From Microbacterium sp. (GTDB lineage: Bacteria > Actinomycetota > Actinomycetes > Actinomycetales > Microbacteriaceae): a stretch of DNA of 48,250 nt. The notes beneath the pieces are model-generated. The model searched no databases, had not been told where the DNA came from, and saw nothing but the letters and a program-made list of their open reading frames with translations. Position numbers and translations under genes: made by a program. Of the stretch, positions 41,862-48,250 are shown piece by piece. The stretch's first letter is position 1. Every line of letters starts with the position of its first letter. The stretch is from the NCBI GenBank assembly GCA_002703245.1, contig NZTV01000071.1, forward strand, positions 1 through 48,250. Reading direction: 5' to 3'.

Positions 41862-43298
41862 TCAGCCGAGCTCGCCCAGGGTGACCTCCACCGTCTGCGT
41901 CTGGCCGTCCCGGACGAAGGTCACGGTGGCGTCGCTTCCGGCGGCGGCCGCGCGTACCTGCGCGGTCAGGTCGGTGGCGTCGGTGATGGGCACGCCGTTG
42001 AACGCCGTGACGATGTCACCGGCCTGCAGGCCGACACCCTCGGCGGCGCCACCGGCGACGACCTCGGCGAGGTACGCACCGGAGATCGTGGCCCCCTCGA
42101 CCGCGGCGGCCGGCATCACGCTCGCCCCCAGCAGACCGTGCGTGGCACCGCCCTCGGCGATGATCTCGTCGGTGATGCGCTGGACCACGTCGGAGGGGAT
42201 GGAAAAGCCCACCCCGATGGAACCGGACTCCGCGGAGCTGCCGGCCGAGGCGATCGCGACGTTGATGCCGATCAGGTTCCCCTCGTCGTCGACGAGGGCC
42301 CCGCCGGAATTGCCGGGGTTGATCGCCGCGTCGGTCTGGATGACGGCGATCGAGATGGTCTCGGTCGCGGTGGTCTGCTGCCCCTCGTCACCGAAGTCGA
42401 AGTAGAACGGCGGGGTGCGGTCGTTGCCGTCGTCCTGTGTCTCGTCCTGCTCGATGTCGGGTGCGGCCGACGAGGCGATCTGGATGGACCGGTTGAGCGC
42501 ACTGACGATGCCGGTGGTGACCGTGTTGGACAGTCCCAGCGGCGCTCCCACGGCGACCGTGGTGTCGCCGACGTTGAGATCCGCCGACGAGGCGAACTCG
42601 ATCGGGGTGAGCCCCTCGGCGTCCTCCAGCTTGATGACGGCCAGATCGTAGATCGGATCGGTGCCGACGATCTCGGCGCTGTACACGCGGCCGTCCGAGG
42701 TGGTGACGCTGATCGACGCGTCGGCGGTGGCGCCGTCGAGCGTGACGACGTGGGTGTTGGTCACGACATAGCCGTCCTCGCTGAGCACGACGCCGGAACC
42801 GGTCCCGCCGGTGGTGTCGTTGTTCGCCGAGATGGTCACCACGCTCGGCACGACCTTCGCGGCGATCGCGGTGGTCTGGTTCACCGAGTCGGTGTCGTTG
42901 ACGGTCACGGTGGACGGTCCGGCCACGGCGGTCTCGCTCGTGGTCGAGAACAGGCTCGCCCCCGCATAGGCGCCGCCCAGTCCGGCGGCACCGCCGACGA
43001 TCGCGGCGGCGATCATGATGCCGGCGACCTTGCCGGCGCCGACCTTCTGCTTTTTCGTCGACGTCGGCGCATCCTGGATCGGGAGCGTCTGCTGGACCCC
43101 CGTGGGCGCAGCCGGTCCGAAGGCGTACTGTGCGTGCGACGCCTGCGGCTGCGGCGGGACGCCCGTGGCACGGGGAGGGTACCCCTCGCTGGCCGGCGTG
43201 GTCGGCAGCGGCGGCTGCGCGGGCGGCTGCCAGACGGCGCCTGCCTGCGGTTCCACGGGATTGCGGTCTTCGGGGCGCTCGCCCTGGTTCTCGGTCAT
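41862..43298 (-). CDS. HtrA/DegP-type membrane serine protease with PDZ domain
   Basis: A 478-residue envelope protease. A Pro-rich cytoplasmic region of about 85 residues leads to one helix (AGIMIAAAIVGGAAGLGGAYAG, about 92-113). The trypsin-like domain has His183 (TNTHVV), Asp218 (YDLAVIKL) and Ser331 (NPGNSGGAL). An unusual acidic insert sits at about 281-312 (DIEQDETQDDGNDR). A C-terminal PDZ domain follows (LLGASVMPAAA; LQAGDIVTAFNGVPI). It degrades or refolds damaged envelope proteins. GTG/ATG is preceded by AGAAGGAGCAGC. A GGAAC-type promoter upstream suggests control by an envelope-stress sigma factor. Confidence 0.94.
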   Translation of the reverse strand: MTENQGERPEDRNPVEPQAGAVWQPPAQPPLPTTPASEGYPPRATGVPPQPQASHAQYAFGPAAPTGVQQTLPIQDAPTSTKKQKVGAGKVAGIMIAAAIVGGAAGLGGAYAGASLFSTTSETAVAGPSTVTVNDTDSVNQTTAIAAKVVPSVVTISANNDTTGGTGSGVVLSEDGYVVTNTHVVTLDGATADASISVTTSDGRVYSAEIVGTDPIYDLAVIKLEDAEGLTPIEFASSADLNVGDTTVAVGAPLGLSNTVTTGIVSALNRSIQIASSAAPDIEQDETQDDGNDRTPPFYFDFGDEGQQTTATETISIAVIQTDAAINPGNSGGALVDDEGNLIGINVAIASAGSSAESGSIGVGFSIPSDVVQRITDEIIAEGGATHGLLGASVMPAAAVEGATISGAYLAEVVAGGAAEGVGLQAGDIVTAFNGVPITDATDLTAQVRAAAAGSDATVTFVRDGQTQTVEVTLGELG

Positions 43299-43323
43299 TG
43301 CTGCTCCTTCTGCCTCACGTCGA

Positions 43324-43352
43324 CAACGATGCCGAGCGAGCCTGTGGGTTCC
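43324..43352 (-). promoter_or_regulatory. Candidate SigE-type promoter of htrA
   Basis: On the minus strand GGAAC (43348-43352) and CGTTG (43324-43328) are 19 bases apart. The pair resembles promoters of the mycobacterial SigE/SigH group, and htrA genes are known targets of such sigma factors. The distance to the ATG (43298) leaves about a 20-base leader with AGGAG. Confidence 0.4.
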
Positions 43353-43396
43353 CTATGGCACAGATGGGATGCCTCTATGCGAGTAGCGTGGGTCGG

Positions 43397-44596
43397 ATGC
43401 GAGAGATACCCGGCGCCTGGCGCCGCACCGCCCGGGGCGCAGGGCTCATGAGCGCGGACGGCGTCGCCTCCCCCACCATCTTCGCCGAGATGTCGGCGCT
43501 CGCGGCCCGTTCGGGCGCGATCAACCTCGGTCAGGGCTTCCCGGACGAAGACGGACCGGCGGAGGTGCTCGAGGCCGCTCGGCAGGCGATCTCCGACGGG
43601 ATGAACCAGTACCCGCCCGGCCGCGGCCATCCCGACCTCCTCGAAGCCGTCGCCGAACACCGGGCGAGGTTCGACGGAGTCGCCCTCGATCCCGGTACCG
43701 AGATCATCGCCACGGCGGGCGCGACCGAGGGGCTTGCGGCGACCCTGCTCGCCCTCATCGACTCCCCGGACGACGAGATCGTGGTGTTCGAGCCCTACTA
43801 CGACGCCTACGCCGCCCTCGTCGCCCTCGCCGGCGCCCGTCTGGTCACGGTTCCGCTGCGGTGGCCCGACTTCCAGCCGGACCTCGACGAGCTCGCCGCC
43901 GCCGTCGGCGACCGTACCCGCGTCATCCTCGTCAACGACCCCCATAACCCGACCGGCACCGTGTTCACGCGCGAGGTGCTCCAGCACGTGGTCGCCCTCG
44001 CCGAACGCCACGACGCCATCATCGTGACCGACGAGGTGTACGAGCATCTCGTCCTCGAGGGGGAACGCACCGTCGTGCAGACCCTGCCCGGCGCCCGCGA
44101 GCGCACGATCGCGATCTCCTCGGCGGGCAAGACCTTCGCCACCACCGGATGGAAGATCGGCTGGGCGACCGGTCCCGCCGACCTCATCGACGCGGCGATG
44201 ACCGTCAAGCAGTACCTCACCTACGTCAACGGCGGCCCGTTCCAACCGGCGATCGCCGCGGGACTGCGCCTGCCGGATTCCTTCTTCCACGGCATCGCCG
44301 ACACGCTGCGGCGCAAGCGCGACCTCCTCGGCGAGGGTCTGACCGCGGCCGGCTTCGGGGTGTCGACCCCCGCCGGTTCGTATTTCACCGTCGCCGACGC
44401 CGCACCGCTGGGCGCGCGCGACGCCGACGACTTCTGCCGTGAGCTGCCCGACCGGGCCGGTGTCGTCGCCGTCCCCCTCACCGCGTTCGTCACCGCTGCG
44501 CGGCGACCCGACTACGCGACGCTGGTGCGGTTCGCCGCCTGCAAGCGCGAAGAGGTCATCCGCGACGCCGGGGCACGCCTGGCCACGATGATCTGA
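43397..44596 (+). CDS. PLP-dependent aminotransferase class I/II
   Basis: A 399-residue fold-type I aminotransferase. INLGQGFPDEDGP at the start, NQYPPGRGHPDLLEAVAEH, NDPHNPTGTVF and the PLP-binding Lys in SSAGKTFATTGWKIGW are clear, as is the C-terminal RFAACKREEVI. It belongs with the kynurenine/methionine/N-succinyldiaminopimelate (DapC-like) group; the true substrate is not decided. ATG 43397 has TAGCGT seven bases upstream and no Shine-Dalgarno, a leaderless layout. It is divergent from htrA. Confidence 0.9.
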   Translation: MREIPGAWRRTARGAGLMSADGVASPTIFAEMSALAARSGAINLGQGFPDEDGPAEVLEAARQAISDGMNQYPPGRGHPDLLEAVAEHRARFDGVALDPGTEIIATAGATEGLAATLLALIDSPDDEIVVFEPYYDAYAALVALAGARLVTVPLRWPDFQPDLDELAAAVGDRTRVILVNDPHNPTGTVFTREVLQHVVALAERHDAIIVTDEVYEHLVLEGERTVVQTLPGARERTIAISSAGKTFATTGWKIGWATGPADLIDAAMTVKQYLTYVNGGPFQPAIAAGLRLPDSFFHGIADTLRRKRDLLGEGLTAAGFGVSTPAGSYFTVADAAPLGARDADDFCRELPDRAGVVAVPLTAFVTAARRPDYATLVRFAACKREEVIRDAGARLATMI

Positions 44597-44671
44597 CGGG
44601 CACCGCAGGTCACACGGCCCAGGCACCGGCCCGCGGCACGGCGGAACGGGCTCCGGGCCGCAAGTGACGCG

Positions 44672-45469
44672 TCATGCCCGAGGCACGACACCGAATCGGC
44701 GAAGCGCCAGCGCGGGGTTCACCCGCCGCACGCGTGAGATCGCCTCCGGGTCGAGGTGCGCGACGGCGACTCCGGTACCGGTGCCGACGGCGGCGACCTC
44801 CACACCCTGCGGGTCCACCACCATCGAATGACCCACGCCGAGGGGCGGCGGGTGGTCGGATGCGGCGACGAACACGGTGTTCTCGATCGCGCGCGCGTGG
44901 AGCAGGGTCCGCCAGTGGTGCTCCTTCAACGGACCGCGCACCCACTCCGCCGCGACGAGGACCGCCTCCGCCCCGGCATCGGCGAGCAGGCGCGTGACCT
45001 CCGGGAAGCGCAGGTCGTAGCAGGTCATGATGCCCAGCCGCAGCCCGTCGACGGCGAACACCGGGGGCTGCACGATCTCACCGGGTTCGACCCAGTCCGA
45101 CTCGCGCTGGCCGAACGCGTCGTAGAGGTGCAGCTTCCGGTAGGAGGCGAGCACCCCCGTTTCGTCCACGGCGACGACGGTGTTGCGCACACGTTCACCC
45201 TCTCCCGTCTCGAGCAGCCCGGCGACGACGGTCACACCGTGGGCGGTGGCGATCTCACGCAACGCCGCCGTGAACGGCCCGTCGACGGGTTGGGCGTTCG
45301 CGCGCAACGACGCGTCGAAGGGGTCGACGAAGTAGCTCGAGTACTCCGGGAGGACGACCACGCGGGCGCCACGGTCCGCGGCCACCGCGGCCAGCTCGGC
45401 GATCTCCGCGATGTTTCGCCCGGTGTCGGCGACGGGCGCGAACTGCGCGACGGCGACGGCCACGGTCAT
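44672..45469 (-). CDS. Carbon-nitrogen hydrolase (nitrilase superfamily)
   Basis: A 265-residue amidase with the Glu-Lys-Cys triad of the nitrilase fold: Glu in VVLPEYSSYF, Lys in YRKLHLYDAFG and Cys in MTCYDLRFPE. It resembles the Nit/omega-amidase branch, which clears deaminated glutathione or omega-amides of keto acids. The neighbouring aminotransferase gene, convergent with it, could supply keto acid amides (inference). Its ATG overlaps the stop of the upstream DUF6328 gene (ATGA). Confidence 0.9.
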   Translation of the reverse strand: MTVAVAVAQFAPVADTGRNIAEIAELAAVAADRGARVVVLPEYSSYFVDPFDASLRANAQPVDGPFTAALREIATAHGVTVVAGLLETGEGERVRNTVVAVDETGVLASYRKLHLYDAFGQRESDWVEPGEIVQPPVFAVDGLRLGIMTCYDLRFPEVTRLLADAGAEAVLVAAEWVRGPLKEHHWRTLLHARAIENTVFVAASDHPPPLGVGHSMVVDPQGVEVAAVGTGTGVAVAHLDPEAISRVRRVNPALALRRFGVVPRA

Positions 45470-45984
45470 GAGCTCCCCTTTCCGGCCCGCCGACGCGTGC
45501 GGAGCACGAACGGGGCGACGATCCACGCCACGATCACGAGCGTACCGAGGGCGGCCAGGATGATCCACGCGGCGGTTCCGCCCAGCACGACGTCGAAGAC
45601 GAAAGCCACCACCCCCACCACCAGCACGGCCACCAGTCCGAGCGCGACGACCACCGCCGCGTGACTAAGCGAGACGACCTCGACCTTCACGCGCTGTCGG
45701 AACAGCAGGCGATGCATCGCCACCGGCGCGAGCGCCGTGATCGAGGTGACCCCCGCCAGCACGACGAGCGAGAGGTAGAGCACCCGTTGGCCGCCGTCGA
45801 GGTCGTCGAAGGCCGGTTGGAACGCCAGCGCGAGCAGGAACCCGGCGAGGATCTGCGCACCGGTCTGCAACACCCTCAACTCCTGGAGCATCTCGTTCCA
45901 GTTCCGGTCCGCACGCTCGTACGGTGTCTCGTCCCGGCCCTCACGCCGATCGTCGGAGAGCTCGGAGGCGGAGTGATCGACCAT
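45466..45984 (-). CDS. DUF6328 family membrane protein
   Basis: A 172-residue protein with about 40 polar residues at the N-terminus, including RDETPYERADRNWNEMLQELRVLQTGAQILAGFLL, a signature of DUF6328. Four hydrophobic segments follow, ending in a basic tail (LRTRRRAGKGSS). Function is unknown; relatives were once labelled sodium/proton antiporters without evidence I know of. ATG 45984 was chosen as the start of the conserved part; the frame extends upstream through the tRNA promoter. It forms a two-gene operon with the amidase. Confidence 0.85.
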   Translation of the reverse strand: MVDHSASELSDDRREGRDETPYERADRNWNEMLQELRVLQTGAQILAGFLLALAFQPAFDDLDGGQRVLYLSLVVLAGVTSITALAPVAMHRLLFRQRVKVEVVSLSHAAVVVALGLVAVLVVGVVAFVFDVVLGGTAAWIILAALGTLVIVAWIVAPFVLRTRRRAGKGSS

Positions 45985-46045
45985 GACGCCATCCTCATCA
46001 CCGACGGCTTCGGGGGCAACGGCACGGCGGATGTCCGAGCACGAT

Positions 46046-46074
46046 TCGACACCCCGACAACCCCGTGCTAAGCT
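46046..46074 (+). promoter_or_regulatory. Promoter of the initiator tRNA gene
   Basis: TCGACA (46046-46051) and TAAGCT (46069-46074) are 17 bases apart; transcription would start near 46081, a few bases before the tRNA. Confidence 0.55.
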
Positions 46075-46086
46075 CATCTCTTGTGC

Positions 46087-46160
46087 CGCGGGGTGGAGCA
46101 GTTCGGTAGCTCGCTGGGCTCATAACCCAGAGGTCGCAGGTTCAAATCCTGTCCCCGCAA
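46087..46160 (+). tRNA. Initiator tRNA-fMet (anticodon CAU)
   Basis: A 74-base tRNA without encoded CCA. The first base C faces A at position 72, so the terminal pair is unformed, and the anticodon stem ends in three G-C pairs (GCTGGG-CTCATAA-CCCAG): both are initiator marks. The T arm CAGG-TTCAAAT-CCTG is normal. A strong terminator follows directly. Confidence 0.97.
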
Positions 46161-46165
46161 CGGAC

Positions 46166-46197
46166 GAAGGCCCGGATCCACACGGATCCGGGCCTTC
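46166..46197 (+). terminator. Terminator of the initiator tRNA gene
   Basis: GAAGGCCCGGATCC (46166-46179) and GGATCCGGGCCTTC (46184-46197) form a perfect 14-base-pair stem with loop ACAC, six bases after the tRNA. Confidence 0.9.
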
Positions 46198-46230
46198 TGC
46201 ATACCCCATCCGGACGTTGTCTTCCACGCG

Positions 46231-46259
46231 TGGACACCACCCGCACAGGCGGGTAGCAT
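46231..46259 (+). promoter_or_regulatory. Promoter of the carotenoid operon
   Basis: TGGACA (46231-46236) and TAGCAT (46254-46259) are separated by 17 bases. The start of transcription would fall near 46266, just before the palindromic operator. Confidence 0.6.
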
Positions 46260-46273
46260 CGGTGTCGAGCGGT

Positions 46274-46294
46274 ATTGCTAGCCAAACTAGCAAT
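46274..46294. promoter_or_regulatory. Palindromic operator before the carotenoid operon
   Basis: ATTGCTAG (46274-46281) and CTAGCAAT (46287-46294) are perfect inverted arms around CCAAA. It lies between the promoter and the GGGAGG ribosome site. MarR-type repressors such as CrtR of Corynebacterium control carotenoid genes through palindromes of this size; no such regulator gene is in the window. Confidence 0.7.
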
Positions 46295-46307
46295 GTGGGA
46301 GGCGCCG

Positions 46308-47363
46308 ATGATCGACACCGATGCCCGCGCGGCCACCGACGAGGCGATCGCGCGCAGTCTTGCCCGCGTGAAGTCCCAGGCCACCGCGATCGGCGGCGAG
46401 ATGGCGGCCCTCGGGTCGGCCATCGAGCGGGCCGCGGACGGCGGCAAACGGTTCCGGCCTGCACTGGTCGTCGCGTCTTTCCGAGCCTTCGGGGGCGGCG
46501 ACGCCGACGCGGTCGGGGTGTACGACGTGGCCGCCGCCTTCGAGCTCCTGCACACCGCCTTCGTCGCGCACGACGACGTCATCGACCACGACACCGTCCG
46601 ACGCGGGATCCCCAACATCGGCGGAGAGTTCCGCGAGCGGGCGCTCGACACCGGGGCGGATGCCGCCGGCGCGACACTCCTCGGCGACGCCGCCGGCATC
46701 CTCGCCGGCGACCTGCTCCTGCACGAGGCACAGCGCATCATCGCCCTCTCCCCCACCGCAGAATCCGTGCGACGCGCCCTGCTGGACCAGTTCGACGACG
46801 CGGTCTACGTCTCCGCCGGCGGGGAGCTGGCGGATGTGGGCAACGCGGTGGCCGCCGACGTCGCCGACAGCGCATCCATCTTCGCGGCCGCCTACAACAA
46901 GACCGCCGTCTACTCCTTCTCCGCCCCGCTGCGCGCGGGGGCGCTCCTGGCGGGCGCACCGCCGCTGGCCGTGGAACGCCTCGGCTCCGCGGGCGGTCGG
47001 ATCGGTCTGGCGTTCCAGCTCGTCGACGACCTCATCGGCGCCTTCGGCACCGCCGCCGCAGCCGGCAAGGACGAGGGGGTGGACCTGCGCGAAGCCAAAC
47101 GCACCCCGCTGATCGCGTATGCGCGCGAAAGCGCCGACTGGGCACGGGTCGACGCCGCCGTCGCGCTCGCGCACACCGGTCCGGTCGCGGTCCGGCAGGC
47201 CCAACGCCTCCTCGAACGCAGCGGCGCGCCGCAACGGCTCCGCTCGGTCATCGACGACACGCTCGCCGATGCGCTGCGGCAGGCCGGCGACCCGGCCCTG
47301 CCGACGGCGGCCGAACATCTCCTGGGCGACCTCGCCGAACAGGTCAAGGAGCGCATCCCGTGA
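46308..47363 (+). CDS. Polyprenyl (geranylgeranyl-type) diphosphate synthase
   Basis: A 351-residue trans-prenyltransferase that elongates allylic diphosphates with isopentenyl diphosphate and would make the C20 precursor for carotenoids. The first Asp-rich motif is at 89-93 (HDDVIDHDTVRRG), GGKRFRPALV comes earlier, and the second Asp region is LVDDLIGAFG, somewhat reduced from the usual DDxxD. ATG 46308 has GGGAGG five bases upstream; upstream ATGs at 46275 and nearby overlap the operator. Its stop overlaps the phytoene synthase start (GTGA), which supports the product assignment (idsA/crtE). Confidence 0.92.
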   Translation: MIDTDARAATDEAIARSLARVKSQATAIGGEMAALGSAIERAADGGKRFRPALVVASFRAFGGGDADAVGVYDVAAAFELLHTAFVAHDDVIDHDTVRRGIPNIGGEFRERALDTGADAAGATLLGDAAGILAGDLLLHEAQRIIALSPTAESVRRALLDQFDDAVYVSAGGELADVGNAVAADVADSASIFAAAYNKTAVYSFSAPLRAGALLAGAPPLAVERLGSAGGRIGLAFQLVDDLIGAFGTAAAAGKDEGVDLREAKRTPLIAYARESADWARVDAAVALAHTGPVAVRQAQRLLERSGAPQRLRSVIDDTLADALRQAGDPALPTAAEHLLGDLAEQVKERIP

Positions 47364-48247
47364 GCGGCACCCCCACCGGCCTCGCCCTTTACCACCGGAC
47401 CGCCGAGGCGGCCGCCGCTGCGGTGATCTCCCGCTACTCCACGTCCTTCGCCCTGGCCTGCCGCCTGCTCGGACCGAGGCCGCGCCCGCACGTGCGGAAC
47501 ATCTACGCGCTCGTGCGTGTCGCAGACGAGATCGTCGACGGCCCCGGGGAGGACGCCGGTCTCGACACGACGGCGCAGCGCCGCGTGCTCGACGACCTCG
47601 AGAGGGAGACCTACGCCGCGATCGAGAGCGGCTTCAGCTCCAACCTGATCGTCCACGCATTCGCCCGCACCGCCCGTGAATGCGGCATCGGACCCGACCT
47701 CATCGAACCGTTCTTCCAGTCGATGCGCGTGGACATCACCACCCACGAGCACGACGCAGCCTCGCACGACGCCTACGTCTACGGCTCCGCGGAGGTCGTC
47801 GGGCTCATGTGCCTGCAGGTGTTCGTCAACGCCGAGCGGCCCGGCACCGCGCCGGCGCCGGCCGAACTCGTCGAGGGGGCGCGGCGCCTGGGCGCCGCCT
47901 TCCAGGACGTCAATTTCCTGCGGGACCTCGACTTCGACGAAGACGCGCTCGGGCGCGACTACCTCGGCATCGAGAACGGCTCCGTCGACCGTGCCGACGT
48001 GCTCGACCGCATCGACGGCGACCTCGCGGCGGCCGCCGCCGTGGTGCCAGGGCTCCCTGCCGACTGCCGCCGCGCCGTCACCGCCGCCCACGACCTGTTC
48101 GCCGAACTGTCCACGCGACTGCGGCGGGAGGGCGAGACCGCGCGCGTCCGCGTGCGCGTCCGCGTGCGCGTCCCCGACCCCGTGAAGGCCGGGCTCGCCG
48201 CCCGCGCATGGCTGGGGTTCGCACCGAGAGGAGCTCGAACGTCATGA
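47360..48247 (+). CDS. crtB: Phytoene synthase
   Basis: A 295-residue enzyme condensing two geranylgeranyl diphosphates to phytoene. YSTSFALACRLL, NIYALVRVADEIVDG (first Asp-rich motif) and FQDVNFLRDLDFDEDALGRDYL (second) are clear. The C-terminal part contains the repeat VRVRVRVRV from a 12-base tandem unit, longer than expected. GTG 47360 overlaps the prenyl synthase stop, and its own stop overlaps the ATG of the next gene, so the operon is coupled. Confidence 0.95.
   Translation: MSGTPTGLALYHRTAEAAAAAVISRYSTSFALACRLLGPRPRPHVRNIYALVRVADEIVDGPGEDAGLDTTAQRRVLDDLERETYAAIESGFSSNLIVHAFARTARECGIGPDLIEPFFQSMRVDITTHEHDAASHDAYVYGSAEVVGLMCLQVFVNAERPGTAPAPAELVEGARRLGAAFQDVNFLRDLDFDEDALGRDYLGIENGSVDRADVLDRIDGDLAAAAAVVPGLPADCRRAVTAAHDLFAELSTRLRREGETARVRVRVRVRVPDPVKAGLAARAWLGFAPRGARTS
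48143..48173. repeat. 12-bp tandem repeat in crtB
   Basis: CGCGTCCGCGTG is repeated 2.6 times (48143-48154, 48155-48166, partial to 48173), encoding alternating Arg-Val. Confidence 0.9.
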
Positions 48248-48250
48248 GCA
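48244..48250 (+). CDS. Start of the next operon gene, cut by the window end
   Basis: ATGAGCA begins at 48244 and overlaps the crtB stop. Only two codons are visible, so nothing in its sequence identifies it. In carotenoid operons the gene after crtB is usually phytoene desaturase crtI (inference from context). Confidence 0.45.

Overview
The window looks like a chromosomal segment of a high-GC Gram-positive actinobacterium of the family Microbacteriaceae, most likely Microbacterium or a close relative (inference). The base composition is clearly GC-rich and most codons end in G or C. The gene order prfB-ftsE-ftsX-smpB, a DUF3039 protein, a DUF6328 protein, a Ku/LigD end-joining pair, a Tad-type pilus locus, TagF-like glycerophosphotransferases and the start of a carotenoid operon all fit that group. 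No insertion sequence, prophage, CRISPR array or rRNA was found. Most of the window reads as ordinary, densely packed chromosome.

Region 1 (1-7.6 kb, minus strand). A DUF4397 surface protein, a lipoprotein class F-type sortase, an ECF sigma factor and its RskA-type anti-sigma factor form one operon. Upstream of it lie a small membrane protein ending in LPVTG, smpB, ftsX, ftsE (with a very long disordered tail) and prfB. Region 2 (7.7-14.8 kb). An MFS transporter and a small Cys/His protein are followed by the wreck of an ABC ATPase gene, a VOC protein, an IclR regulator divergent from a glycerol-facilitator/DhaK-DhaL-DhaM operon for glycerol or dihydroxyacetone uptake and PTS-coupled phosphorylation, and a DedA protein. 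Region 3 (15-19.6 kb, minus). A compact Tad pilus/secretion operon (ATPase, two membrane platform proteins, a small pilin-like protein, three TadE/TadG-like pseudopilins), the last carrying a 3 x 45 bp repeat.

Region 4 (19.8-27.4 kb). A small membrane protein, a type B carboxylesterase, tRNA-Leu(UAG), a second DedA paralogue, Ku, the three-domain LigD (with a long palindrome in its linker) and a CDF metal exporter. Region 5 (27.5-34.7 kb). RdgB, RNase PH and MurI in one operon, PncB, DUF3039, and an ABC exporter whose ATPase carries a very acidic N-terminal extension. Region 6 (34.9-41.8 kb). A cell-wall glycopolymer island: a nucleotidyltransferase under a Pho-box-like repeat, an EcsC-like protein, three TagF-like proteins and a GT2 glycosyltransferase. 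Region 7 (41.8-48.25 kb). HtrA protease, a PLP aminotransferase, a nitrilase-family amidase, DUF6328, initiator tRNA-fMet, and the start of a carotenoid operon (prenyl diphosphate synthase, phytoene synthase, start codon of the next gene) behind a clear promoter and palindromic operator.

I see no unmistakably new multi-gene system. The best leads are the sortase/LPVTG/DUF4397/ECF module at 1.0-3.5 kb, the Pho-box-like direct repeat in front of the glycopolymer island, the palindromic element inside ligD, the tandem repeat in the TadG-like gene, and a set of apparently leaderless genes with a -10 hexamer six to nine bases before the start codon.
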